Shown here one piece after another: positions 1 to 10,751 of a stretch of DNA of 64,000 bases. The notes beneath the pieces were generated by a model, which saw only the letters and a list, made by a program, of their open reading frames with translations, did no database searches and had not been told where the DNA came from. Positions within the stretch are counted from its first letter, which is position 1. Every line of letters starts with the position of its first letter. The stretch is taken from NCBI GenBank assembly GCA_046530785.1, contig JBHEQT010000006.1:1-64000 (forward strand). The letters run 5' to 3'. Source of the stretch: Arsenophonus sp046530785 (GTDB lineage: Bacteria > Pseudomonadota > Gammaproteobacteria > Enterobacterales > Enterobacteriaceae). A program made the position numbers and the translations under genes.

Positions 1-1
1 A

Positions 2-637
2 GAAAACACTAAGAAAGATAATAAACAAAAAAAAATTAATAAAGAAACTTTAAATCAAAGTAAAATAGAAAAAAACCAACTAATAAAAGAGCAGATAGAA
101 AAAAAAGAAAGAGCAGAAATTCAAATTAAAAAAGAAGATAAAACAAGAAACATTAAATTAGAATCAGAGACAAAAATAAAAACTAAAAAAACAACTAAAA
201 TATTTGAAAATAACAAAAAAATAGATCCGTTAAAGCAAGATGATACAGTTAATAATTTACTTAATAGATTAACTTCTCAATATTTAACTCAAAAACCGGA
301 ATCTACTTTAAAATCAGAAGATCAAGAAGGAAATAAAAAAAAATTGGTATCTAGTTCAGATTTGGCTAATTATGTTAGCATGGTCAAAGCCGCAATTGAA
401 AGTAAATTTTATGATTTTGATATTTATATAGGAAAAATATGCGAATTAAATATAAAATTATCTCCTAAAGGAAAGTTAGTTAGAATTGCAGTTACAAGTA
501 ATACATCAAATGATCAATCACTATGTGATGCAGCGATACATGTAGCTAAAACAGCTATGTTTCCTAAACCACCTAGTCGTAGTATTTATAATGCATTTAA
601 TTCACAGGAAAGCATTTTAGTATTCAAAAAAAATTAG
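2..637 (+). CDS. tolA: TolA, C-terminal part (5' end outside window)
   Basis: Inner-membrane-anchored protein that spans the periplasm and links the TolQR motor to TolB/Pal at the outer membrane. The reading frame is open from base 2 of the window to the TAA at 635-637, so the start and membrane anchor lie upstream. The first ~110 codons are Lys/Glu/Asn/Gln-rich and lack hydrophobic stretches, as expected for the long helical domain II. From about base 365 the globular domain III is clear: a VKAAIESKFYDF stretch, two cysteines (GKICEL and QSLCDAA) in the positions of the conserved disulfide, and the closing FPKPPSRSIYNAF motif. tolB follows after 132 bp on the same strand, as in the classical tol-pal operon. 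Identification is secure; only the N-terminal limit is unknown. Confidence 0.95.
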   Translation, partial: ENTKKDNKQKKINKETLNQSKIEKNQLIKEQIEKKERAEIQIKKEDKTRNIKLESETKIKTKKTTKIFENNKKIDPLKQDDTVNNLLNRLTSQYLTQKPESTLKSEDQEGNKKKLVSSSDLANYVSMVKAAIESKFYDFDIYIGKICELNIKLSPKGKLVRIAVTSNTSNDQSLCDAAIHVAKTAMFPKPPSRSIYNAFNSQESILVFKKN

Positions 638-769
638 TTAAATGAGATAATAAATATCATATTATTATAAATATTAACAAAAGTTTTACTTATCTTGTTT
701 TATATATTCACTTTTCTTAAGAATCAAGTTAATTATTATGAACATGAATAATATAATAGTGGAGAAAAA

Positions 770-2065
770 ATGAATCAGACTTTTAAATTATTATTAATTT
801 TTTTAATATTATTGATTCCATATGCTAAAACAGAAATTCGTATTGAGATTACCAAAGGTGTCAAGAATGCGCAGCCTATTGCTATAGTTCCTTTTGAATG
901 GATTGGAACAGATAATTTACCAGAAAATATAGAACAAATTATTATTTCTGATTTACGAAATAGCGGTAAATTTAATCCTCTTGATAAAATTAATTTACCT
1001 CAAAAACCGACTATCGCATCGGAAATAATACCAAATATTTGGTCTGGATTAGGAATTAATGCTATTGTGATTGGACAAATAGAACCTGCAGCTGATGATC
1101 AGTATATTATTAATTATCAACTGATTGATATGGTAAATTTTCCTGGTAGAGTATTGATTCAAAACCAATTGAAAATAGAAGAAAAATGGTTACGCTATGC
1201 GGCACATAGCATTAGTGATGAAGTGTTTGAGAAATTAACCGGTATTAGAGGTGCATTTAATACACGTATTTCCTATGTAGTTAAAACAAATAATTGGAAG
1301 TTTCCTTATGAATTAAGGGTATCAGATTATGACGGTTATAATCAGTTTACTATTCATCGTTCTCCTGAACCTTTGATGTCTCCAGCTTGGTCTGCTGATG
1401 GTAAACAATTAGCTTATGTAACTTTTGAACGTGGTAGTTCATCTTTGGTTATTCAAACTTTAGAGACTGGTGAAGTTCGTCAAATTTCTTCTTTTCCACG
1501 TCATAATGGTGCGCCTACTTTTTCTCCGGATGGCAAAAAACTTGCTTTTGCATTGTCAAAAACAGGAAGTTTAAATCTTTATGTAATGGACTTGGAAAGT
1601 GGAAAAATCCGACAAATAACTAATGATCGCAGTAATAATACTGAACCAAATTGGATGCCAGATAGTAAAACTCTTGTTTATACTTCTGATCAATCTGGAT
1701 ATCCACAAATATACAAATTAAATATTAATAGTGGTATTCCAAAGCGGATTACTTGGATAGGCAATCAAAATCAAGATCCAAGTGTTAGTTATGACGGTAA
1801 ATTTATGGTAATGGTCAACTCTAATGATGGTAAACAGCACATTGCTAAACAGAATTTAGTAACGGATAACGATATTGAATATTTGACAGATACTTTTTTA
1901 GATGAAACTCCGAGTATTGCACCTAATGGGATTATGATAATCTATATCTCCTCAAAAGAATTAGGTACTGTATTGCAACTTATATCAACAAATGGACGTT
2001 TTAAAACATATATTCCGACGAGTAATGGACAGGTTAAATTTCCTGCCTGGTCACCGTATTTATGA
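770..2065 (+). CDS. tolB: TolB, periplasmic beta-propeller of the Tol-Pal system
   Basis: Periplasmic component that binds Pal and the TolA C-terminus; Tol-Pal drives outer-membrane constriction at division. It has 431 residues, about the family length. Residues 1-21 form a signal peptide (basic start, long Leu/Ile core, then AKTE). Residues ~22-160 are the alpha/beta N-terminal domain (KGVKNAQPIAIVPFEW). From ~200 onward come repeated propeller strands with the W/F-S-x-DG-K pattern: SPAWSADGKQLAY, PTFSPDGKKLAF, EPNWMPDSKTLVY, DPSVSYDGKFM and a last FPAWSPYL. The ATG at 770 follows a GGAG ribosome site at about 760 and begins the signal peptide, which fixes the start. pal follows after 48 bp. 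No damage is seen. Confidence 0.98.
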   Translation: MNQTFKLLLIFLILLIPYAKTEIRIEITKGVKNAQPIAIVPFEWIGTDNLPENIEQIIISDLRNSGKFNPLDKINLPQKPTIASEIIPNIWSGLGINAIVIGQIEPAADDQYIINYQLIDMVNFPGRVLIQNQLKIEEKWLRYAAHSISDEVFEKLTGIRGAFNTRISYVVKTNNWKFPYELRVSDYDGYNQFTIHRSPEPLMSPAWSADGKQLAYVTFERGSSSLVIQTLETGEVRQISSFPRHNGAPTFSPDGKKLAFALSKTGSLNLYVMDLESGKIRQITNDRSNNTEPNWMPDSKTLVYTSDQSGYPQIYKLNINSGIPKRITWIGNQNQDPSVSYDGKFMVMVNSNDGKQHIAKQNLVTDNDIEYLTDTFLDETPSIAPNGIMIIYISSKELGTVLQLISTNGRFKTYIPTSNGQVKFPAWSPYL

Positions 2066-2113
2066 TTTAATATAAATAAATAATGGTTAATAATATTTAA
2101 AGGATCAAATAAG

Positions 2114-2611
2114 ATGAAATTGAATAAAATTTTCAAAGGATTTATCTTAGTATTAACTATTTTAGCAGTTGTAGCATGTAGCTCAAAAAAAAGTAATGAA
2201 AAAATAAATCTTGGAAATAAAGAAGAAAGTAAAGATACTGATCTCACTTCAGAGGAAGTAGTTCATCAACAGATACAAAAGTTAAAAAATAACAATATTG
2301 TTTACTTTGCTTTCGATAAATATGATCTTGCATCAGAGTATACAGAGATTTTAGATCGGCATGTATCTTTTCTTCGTAGAAAACCTTTCCTTCATGTTAT
2401 TATTGAGGGTCATGCGGATGAACGTGGAACACCGGAATATAATATTGCACTTGGTGAACGTCGTGCTAATGTTGTAAAAATATATTTACAGAGTAAAGGA
2501 TTAAGCGGTGAGCAAATCTCTATCGTATCTTATGGTAAGGAAAAACCGGCTGTATTAGGTCATAACGAATTAATATATTCAAAAAATCGTCGTGCAGTAC
2601 TTATATACTAA
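2114..2611 (+). CDS. pal: Pal, peptidoglycan-associated outer-membrane lipoprotein
   Basis: Outer-membrane lipoprotein that binds peptidoglycan non-covalently and is recycled by TolB/TolA during division. It has 165 residues. The lipoprotein signal is at residues 1-22 (MKLNK, hydrophobic core, then LAVVAC with Cys22 as the acylation site), followed by a Ser/Lys/Asn-rich linker. Residues ~55-165 are the OmpA C-terminal fold: VYFAFDKYDL, IEGHADERGTPEYN with the diaminopimelate-contacting Asp and Arg, ALGERRAN, VSYGKEKP and the closing KNRRAVLIY. An AGGATC ribosome site lies before the ATG. cpoB follows only 9 bp downstream, so the two genes are probably co-transcribed. Confidence 0.98.
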   Translation: MKLNKIFKGFILVLTILAVVACSSKKSNEKINLGNKEESKDTDLTSEEVVHQQIQKLKNNNIVYFAFDKYDLASEYTEILDRHVSFLRRKPFLHVIIEGHADERGTPEYNIALGERRANVVKIYLQSKGLSGEQISIVSYGKEKPAVLGHNELIYSKNRRAVLIY

Positions 2612-2620
2612 GAGTATTAG

Positions 2621-3382
2621 ATGAACTCTAAATTTAGATATCTTTATTTAAGTCTGTCTTTATTGATTGGTGCAATATTTTCAGCAGTTTCTATCGCCAA
2701 TGCTCCAATAATTCATATTGAATCAGGTTCTATGAATGAACGTCTTATTCAAATTGAAAAAATAGTAAATTCTCAAGGGCAGCTAGTATATCAAATTCAT
2801 CGCCAGTTGTTGGATACTCAGTTAGATATTGATATATTACGTGGTCAAATTCAGGAAAATCAACATCAATTACATCAAATTACTGAGAGACAAAAAGATC
2901 TTTATATACAATTAGATTCATTGATGATAAATTCGAATAAGGTAAAGATAAATAATGAAATTAATAATACCAATAATACTAGTAGTTCTAATAAATTATC
3001 GAATGAAAAAATTGAATATGATCATGCTGTTGAACTTGCTATAACAAGCAAATCTAAACAACAAATTTCGAAGGCAATTAGTTATTTTCAAAATTTTATT
3101 AAAATTTATCCTAAATCTAATTATCAGTCTAATGCTAATTATTGGCTTGGACAATTGAATTATAATCAAGGAAATAAAGATAATGCTGCTTTTTATTTTG
3201 CTACTGTTGTCAAAAATCACCCTAATTCACAAAAAAGCGCAGAATCACTTTATAAAGTAGGATTATTAATGCAAGAAAAAGGGAGAAATGATAAAGCACG
3301 CGTCGTTTATCAACAGGTGATAAAAATATATCCAACTAGTTCAAGTGCAAAATTAGCAAAAAAGAAGTTACTATTCTTATAA
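2621..3382 (+). CDS. cpoB: CpoB (YbgF), periplasmic Tol-associated TPR protein
   Basis: Periplasmic coordinator that couples Tol-Pal to PBP1B-driven septal peptidoglycan synthesis. It has 253 residues. A signal peptide ends at SIANA (about residue 28). Residues ~38-105 are Gln/Leu/Ile-rich with heptad spacing (LIQIEKIVNSQGQLVYQ), the trimerising coiled coil. A low-complexity Asn/Ser linker follows (~108-128), then TPR repeats from ~130 to 253 (AISYFQNFIKIYPKSNYQSN, AAFYFATVVKNHPNSQKSAE, ARVVYQQVIKIYPTSSSAKL). The linker is unusually Asn-rich, as expected from the AT bias. It is the last gene of the tol-pal block; a hairpin just downstream (3431-3477) may end transcription. Confidence 0.96.
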   Translation: MNSKFRYLYLSLSLLIGAIFSAVSIANAPIIHIESGSMNERLIQIEKIVNSQGQLVYQIHRQLLDTQLDIDILRGQIQENQHQLHQITERQKDLYIQLDSLMINSNKVKINNEINNTNNTSSSNKLSNEKIEYDHAVELAITSKSKQQISKAISYFQNFIKIYPKSNYQSNANYWLGQLNYNQGNKDNAAFYFATVVKNHPNSQKSAESLYKVGLLMQEKGRNDKARVVYQQVIKIYPTSSSAKLAKKKLLFL

Positions 3383-3430
3383 TAAATATTTTGAAAATTC
3401 ATATATTCGATTTATGTAAAAATAAATATA

Positions 3431-3477
3431 ATTTATATCTTAAATATTAAGAATATTTAAATTTTTTAGATATAAAT
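3431..3477 (+). terminator. Nested hairpin after cpoB, possible terminator
   Basis: Outer arms ATTTATATCT (3431-3440) and AGATATAAAT (3468-3477) enclose an inner hairpin TAAATATT/AATATTTA with a 3-nt loop and a TTTTTT run. It lies 49 bp past the cpoB stop, where the tol-pal transcript should end. It is all A/T, so the stem is weak, and no clean T-tract follows; the call is positional. Confidence 0.3.
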
Positions 3478-4186
3478 GCACTTTAATAAAAATAAGGAAT
3501 ATAATTGAAAAAACTTTGATAACTTCAGATTTATTAGTTAAATAATTTAGTTGATAAGAAATTAATTCGATTTTTAATTAATTCTATTTATTAAAAATTT
3601 TAATATTTATTTATTGTTCACTATCGATATTAAGTTATCAACAAGAATTTTCTTTTTAATACTCTGAATTTTTTTCAAATTATTCTAGAGTCCATTAATA
3701 TATAAATATTATTTATGTTTAAAAGTATACTTAGATGGGAATAATATAGAAAAGATCCAATCTTAGATTTTTCTAAAAAATTACTTGGTAAAGATTATAT
3801 AAAGAAATTATTGATTTATTAAAATTATTAGGTGATAAATAATAAAGATCCTTCTACAAAGATTGAAATGATAAAAGTTGAAGAATATTTCAATTCATTA
3901 TGGATTTTAAATAGGTAAGTTAGATTAGTAATGATCTTACACAGTCATCATTTAAAGATGATTAAATTTTATTGAGATAAAAATATTTTATTTATGATAA
4001 AATTATTTTTTTTAATTATTAAAGATCATATAAGAGATATTACGATTAATAATTAATATTAAATGATCCTAGAAAATAATTAGATGCATTAAAATATTTA
4101 TATTGAAAAGTAAATTTTATAGTGATGATTATTTCATTATTAGTTGATTTTCAAATAAAATAAACAAATTTTAAAATTACAAATGG

Positions 4187-4209
4187 AATCTATATCTTAG
4201 ATATAGATT
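4187..4209. repeat. Inverted repeat, 11-bp arms, 1-nt loop
   Basis: AATCTATATCT (4187-4197), one T, then AGATATAGATT (4199-4209). The arms are perfectly complementary. It lies in decayed non-coding DNA with no gene near it. Confidence 0.7.
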
Positions 4210-5615
4210 AAACTTTTCTAAAGAGTAAATAGATTTATTGTTTCCCTTATTACGGGGTAATTATTAATAAAGTTATTAAATTAATAAAAAGACTTAAATG
4301 ATTAACATTTTTAAAACTAAGAGAGAATAATTAACTTATTTAATTTATTTATGATGTTATTTATCAAGCAATTTTCAACAAAATCTAACTTTCTATTGAT
4401 TGTTATTTATAACTGAATCAGTAATTTATATAATTGTTTTCGTTTTATACATAATCTAAAAAAATGATTGAACAATTAAATAACACTATATAATATTTCT
4501 GAAGTATAAATATCTGTATATGATATTTTATCATGAGGAAATATTTTGGAAAATTAAAAAAATTAAAATTTCTTTTTTTATTAAATTTTTAAAATTTAAA
4601 TGTATTTAAATTAAAAAATTTATATATAATTCTTAATTAAGAGATTTATTTTCCATTTATAGTACATAATTTAGGAAAAATTAAATATTTATTTAAATTT
4701 AACAGTTAAAAAAAAGAGGGAGGTAAAAAGATAACGATAAAGATCTTCTTTCTATATTTAGTATTGTGATAAACTTTTATTCCGAAAAATAGCGTCATAG
4801 GAAGGATAGAATACAATATAAATTGTATTGTCCATAAAGGCATAGTTCTATATAGAGATTATTTTCAGAAATATTGAATTTTTCATTCTATCTTTATTAT
4901 AGGTCAGATATTCAGACGGTAAAAAGTATATTGAGAGAGATATAGTGGTATCACTTAAATCTTTTATTGCTTTATAATACGTTTTTATAAATTTAGGAAA
5001 TTATGATTTATTATAATGAATTTTGAAAAGGTTACTATGATATTATAATTTTCATAAATTGGATTTATTATTATCTTAACAAGAGATTGATTTTTATTAA
5101 AATTGGAGTTTTAATAATTTTTTTCTTTTACTATTTTTTCTTAGCAATTAACTCTTTTAATCACTTGTTTAACTTCAATTATTATATAAAATAAATTCTG
5201 TTAAATAAAAATAGTTTGTATGAAATATAATTAATACGACCATCTAAAATTTAAAAATTATCTATAATTTAAATACTATTATTTTATTGAGTCGATATTG
5301 CAATAGAGTTAATGGTGAGATTGAATTTATTATTATATGAAAAGAAGTTTAATTATTTAAAAATATGAACTTTTAATTTCACTTATTAATTTAATAGAAA
5401 AATAGTATAATAAATCTATGAAATTATAAAAAAATAAAATTTACTTTATAATTCATTGGAATTTTTTCACTTTATAGAGTTAATTAATTAAATATATATA
5501 AAATATATTAAATAGAAAAATTCTTCTATAGGAAATATTTTTTTATAAATTAAGTAGTAATAAAATATTCAGTTTATTTTACTAAGTAAATAGTTTTTAA
5601 GCTATAAGGAACACA

Positions 5616-5645
5616 GTAGTAATTTTAGTTAACTAAAATTACTAC
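5616..5645. repeat. Perfect 30-nt palindrome, no loop
   Basis: GTAGTAATTTTAGTT (5616-5630) is followed directly by its exact reverse complement (5631-5645). There is no spacer and no mismatch. It could extrude a cruciform or fold as a 15-bp hairpin on either transcript. It lies in the desert after cpoB, about 0.9 kb from argW, with no adjacent gene. Confidence 0.9.
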
Positions 5646-6538
5646 ACGTTTTTAATTATAATTAAAAGTAATAATATCATATTTATTCTCATAGCTTTAT
5701 TAATATATCATTAATTTATATCTTTTGCATTTTTTTAAAAAAAATAATGCTGTTACTTATATATAAATAATAATTTATATATATATAAAATTATTATAGC
5801 AATATATGATTTTAATTATTTTTTCGAGCAAAAGGATATTCATGTATATATTAATAAATTTCTCAATTTTTTATTTGAATTTTTTATAATTTAATCTATT
5901 TTATTTTTATTAATCTTATTAATTACAGCCTGTTCTAGAATTTTTAAACTAATTGTTATTATTTTTTGAGGATATATTTTATTAAACAATTAGTTGTTTA
6001 TTAAAAAACAGCCATTATTTATGAAAAATAATAATTCAAATTAATTTGAACATAATAAAAGTTATTTACAATACGTTTATTTTATTTATAAAAATAGATC
6101 AGGGAAATTTATTATTCTGTTTTGAATAACATTCAAGAAGATAATAATAATCAATATTAAATATTTTTAAATTTATTCTATAGTTATTAATAAATCATTA
6201 TTTAATGAAGCAATAATTTTATAAGGAACGATTATTTTTATATTTAGTAATCTAAACGATTAACTTATTTATTAATAGATTTTTAAAAATGATATTATTA
6301 TACCTTAAAAAAATTAAACCTAATAATATTTCTTATATTTTTAGTGAGAAATAAAGAAAAGATTTGTTTACTTTAAGTTAAGTTAAGAAATTTTAAATAT
6401 TTTAAGTGAAATTAAAAATTAATCTACAGATTAATTCAAAATAGAGTATAGATAGAACAATCGATAAATATTATAAATTAATAATAACAAAGCTTACTTT
6501 AATAAAATAAAATTGTTATTAATTTATTATATAATTCC

Positions 6539-6611
6539 CGTCCTCTGCAGGAATCGAACCTACAATTAGCCCTTAGGAGGGGCTTGTTATATCCGATTTA
6601 ACTAAGAGGAC
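6539..6611 (-). tRNA. argW: tRNA-Arg, anticodon CCU (argW)
   Basis: Read on the minus strand the 73 nt fold as a full cloverleaf. The acceptor stem GTCCTCT pairs perfectly with AGAGGAC. The anticodon stem AGCCC/GGGCT encloses the loop CTCCTAA, anticodon CCU (reads AGG). The T-arm keeps GGTTCGATTCC, with one G-U wobble in its stem, and the discriminator base is G. The 3' CCA is not encoded (the next bases are GG), so CCA must be added. Sequence is nearly identical to E. coli argW except for one extra base in the D-loop region. It is the only tRNA I find in the window and the only preserved gene in about 11 kb, and it anchors the synteny towards smrB. Confidence 0.95.
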
Positions 6612-6628
6612 ATTATAATTTCAAATCT

Positions 6629-6658
6629 AGATTTAATTTGATATATTAAATTAAATCT
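6629..6658. repeat. Inverted repeat just upstream of argW
   Basis: AGATTTAATTT (6629-6639) and AAATTAAATCT (6648-6658) are exact reverse complements separated by 8 nt. The element sits 17 bp upstream of the tRNA 5' end, in the promoter region of argW. Role unknown; it may be chance in AT-rich DNA. Confidence 0.55.
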
Positions 6659-7926
6659 ATATAAACATCAACTTATATTCATAAAATTAAAATATATTTC
6701 TTTTTCATTTTTACTCCATGAAAAATAATTCTCTTATAGATTCTATAAAAAAATGAAGACTAAAATTAGATAAGCTCATCCTAATATATTATTATTCTCT
6801 TATTGAAGTTATTGATCTTTTTAAATCAATGAAATCATTTATAACTCCTAAGTATTATTTCTTTAATTATAAATTCTTTATAAATAAAAAATTTTTACCT
6901 CGTAAAACTTATTGATAATAATCAATATTATGAATTGTTTTATCTATCAAAATCTAGTTTTTAGATTTATTTTAATTCATAATATAATATAAATTTTTAC
7001 TAAAACTAAATTCTTACAGTTAGAAAGAAAATCGTAATATCTCATTATATAAAAATTTATTTTAGAAATATAACTGATATATATAATTGTTTAATCATTT
7101 CTTTTTGAATTAATAATTATTTTCAGATATTTTTTTGTACCCGTATGAGAGGATCATAGTAATGAAAAAAAATTTTTGCATCATTCATATCCTCTTGTTA
7201 ATATCTCAGTTTTAATTGATGCTATTGGAGTTAATATTTAAGTTATTAAGACTTATATAACTGAGATTGTGATATATATTTTCTTTATTTTCTATAAAAT
7301 TTATTATTTTTAGATACTAAAATCACATTAATAAAATTGAAATAATTTTGTAAAATTGAGGATATATTGATAAATGATAATGAATATAAATCCAACGATT
7401 TCTTAGGTTTTCTGAATAAAATGCTAAAATCATATTCTGAGATCAAAATTGCCAATTAATTTTTTAAAAATTTTCACTGATTATATTAGTGCTTAAATCA
7501 TTAACGAGTTATAGAAAGGATGAATATCAGAATATTGATTAATTTTTTTTAAGTATAAAATATTAATATCTAAAAAATTTTAATCCCTATTTTATTTTTC
7601 TGTATCAGAAATACATTATTTTATCTATAGAAGAAAATAAAATATTATATATTAATTAATTTTATTTAAAAGGTAGATAAAAGTTTACCTAGTATAATAT
7701 GAGTAAACTATTTCTAATTACAGTAAATATAAGATTTACATCTTCTCAATAACTTTAAAAATATAAGTACTGTAAGTTTTTATTTAAAATTTATAAGATA
7801 TATTTATATTGCAAATAATGATTATGTGATGAATGAAAATATTTTCTGATCCCTATTTACTTCTTTAGAAAAGCTAAACCTCTCACTCTATTAAAGGAGT
7901 TTATCAATGTATATAATATCTTAAAT

Positions 7927-7952
7927 AACAATTATTTAGATAAATAATTGTT
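7927..7952. repeat. Inverted repeat, 12-bp arms, 2-nt loop
   Basis: AACAATTATTTA (7927-7938), GA, then TAAATAATTGTT (7941-7952). A perfect hairpin in non-coding DNA, all A/T except one pair. Confidence 0.65.
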
Positions 7953-10720
7953 CTATTATTTCTCTATTTGAAAGAGAATTGTATTTATATATTTCTAGAT
8001 AAGAAGTAATAATTTTATTATGTAAATAAATTTATTTAATTTTGAATAGGTTTCTATATACGGTTTAAATCATCGATTAAGTAGTTTTTAGTTAAACAAG
8101 ATAAGATTAGGATTCCACTAGATATTAGATTGAAGTATTAAAAAATTGTAAATACTTAAAATAATTCTACCAGTATAAGAAATCCGTTAGATCTTTTCAA
8201 TAAAAATAATTTTTTCTATTAAATTAATTTCAATAATAAAACTTAGTGATCTATCAAATAAAATAAAATAATCATAACTATGTATTAATTATTCATTAGT
8301 CATTACACATTCTCAATTTTAAGATACTTACTAAATTAAAATTTTAGCTATAAAATGAGCTATTATTTTGGATAAATTGAGGTTATGAATTAAAAATAGT
8401 GTATTACTTGATATACAACTAACAGATTTTTAAAATATACTTATTTTTTCAATTCATAATTGATAATAGTGTTTTGTCAATCTCTTTATAAGAGAAACTG
8501 AAAAATAATAAGACAAATACAAGATGTTTTAATTTATGAGGATATTAAATATGTGAAAAAAAATTTTAATTTGAGAGGAATTATGATACAGATTATGGAT
8601 TATAAATTCATTAAATTTCTCCTATGTAAAAAAGTAAAAATTAAATTTTTTAGCAAGAGAATTTATCGTGTTAAAACATCATTTTCTTAATTATAATAGT
8701 AAAATCCTAATTTTAGTTAGTAAAATACCAATAATGATTTTACTCATACACTAAATATAAAGGTTTACTGATACAAGGAAATGGAATAAGTTTAATATAA
8801 CTAGGTAAATACTTATTACCATAAAAGTAGATCATATCAAAATTAGTGATAAAATAGGAAAATCTTTTAAGAGAAGTAGTATTAAGAAATACACCAAATC
8901 AACTAAAATATGATAAATCAAATTTTGATATTACTTAAAATAAAACATTAAATTAGTGTTAAATATAAAAATATAAGAAATAATTTTAAATTTTGATTTT
9001 TAAAGACGTTAACTTTTTATTAAAGCTATTAATAATATCGAATATTATTTTTATATTAGATTTCTATATGTAAGAAATTAAAGGAATTAAAATACTAAAC
9101 TTTAATAATCCGTATAGAAATTATTCGAGAGACTATAAAAAATAAAGTAATATAAAATTGTGATACTATTTAGTAGGTTTTTATTTCTACTAAATATTTT
9201 ATATATGAAATTTCTACTTTAATCCTTACCATAGAGGATTTTATCTAAATTTTTAGAACAATATATAATTAAAATGACTAAATATATCTTAAATGTTCTT
9301 TCTTTAAAAGAAAAATTTTTCATATCAAATAGGTTTTATGAATGAAACTAATTTATACTTCACTATTAACGTTAAAGCTATATGCATTATATTAATTAGG
9401 TATCTTAGAATTTTATCGAAAAACAACCTATATTCTGCTAGATGAATACTAATTAAATTCTTATAAAGAAATTAAAAGAAAATAAGATTAAATTAATATG
9501 AATATATAATTCATGAATTGAAGAAAGAAATATATATGAGAATTTTCATTAAAGAAAAAACAAAATTTAAAATTTATCGAATATTATGGATTGTTTTATT
9601 ATAGTATTATTTTCTTCCTAATTTTTATCAAAATTAAAACAATCAATAGTATTTTGATCGGTTAAAATATTTTAATTGAATTATCTTTTTATTTTAATTT
9701 CGGATACTTTTTGATCATTATCTTATGTTTCTAATTTTGATTATTTGATGGTAATTGTTTTCCTTAGAATATTCTTGTAGATAATCTATTTATTTTTATA
9801 ATTTTAAAATAATCAATAACTCTGATAAATAATTTTACTATAGAATAATTACTTATCAAGCAATAAAAATTTTAATCGTTTTTTAAATAAAAATTAAATT
9901 TTATAGAAGAATTTATTCAATATTTTCAATTAAAGCTCCTAAACTTTTTAATAAAAGAACCTAATTATTTTGATATTTCTTTGAAATATCATTATATTGA
10001 ATATGGAACTATATTTATTATTTCCAGTTATAAATAGTTATATTTTATAAAAAAAATCGGAGAAATTTGGATAGGAAAATTACAAAATGCCAAGAGTTAT
10101 TTTACTTTTTGGACATCATTGTGGGATAAATATCAGAAAGAATTAAAAAGATCATTTTATAATATATTGACAAAACTTTATAAAATTCCTCCGAATCCAT
10201 CGTTTGATAATTAGAAGGAGTTTGTATTTAAATACAACTTTAAATTGAAAAAGGATATAGAGGAAAACTTTTAAAATCGACTATTTATTCTAATACCAAC
10301 TATAATTGAAAAATTCAATTTCATTGATAAAAAATTAATTTATATATTTTAAGTTAAATATTAATAATTTAAAATAATGGGTTAGATTATTTATTAATTT
10401 TAATATTTCGATAATTTTATTTTTATAAAGGATAGAGGTGTGTCTTTGCTAATAACTTTATCGAATAAATTGATAGTATCAATTATCAAATTTTTGATCC
10501 TTCTAAATATATTAGATTCTAAGATAGTTAGCAGTTTTCATCTAATTCATTTTTCATTTTTATTTTTCAACAGTAAAAATTTATATAAAAATTTTTTATT
10601 GGATTAAAGTAGAAAAAATTGCAACGAAGCGCATTCTCATATAACAAAGAGGTGTTATTTGAAAGTACAAATATAGTTATAGAGTAGAATAAAGAAGTTT
10701 TATTACCTCCTAAAAAATGG

Positions 10721-10751
10721 ATTCTATTTCTCTTATATAGAGAAATAGAAT
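10721..10751. repeat. Inverted repeat, 13-bp arms, 5-nt loop
   Basis: ATTCTATTTCTCT (10721-10733), loop TATAT, then AGAGAAATAGAAT (10739-10751). The arms are perfectly complementary, in non-coding DNA. Confidence 0.7.

Larger units (their letters stand above)
3383..6538. other. Non-coding, decayed DNA between cpoB and argW
   Basis: No supportable gene on either strand; frames are closed by frequent stops. Because cpoB and argW are far apart in E. coli, a rearrangement breakpoint lies somewhere here. I could not assign any stretch to an ancestral gene. The notable structures are an 11-bp-arm hairpin at 4187-4209 and a perfect 30-nt palindrome at 5616-5645. Confidence 0.6.

Noticed and set aside
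1942..2247. Minus-strand open frame across the tolB-pal junction
   Set aside because: Overlaps two intact genes on the opposite strand; composition typical of a shadow frame.
2996..3220. Minus-strand open frame inside cpoB
   Set aside because: Low-complexity antisense of the cpoB TPR region.
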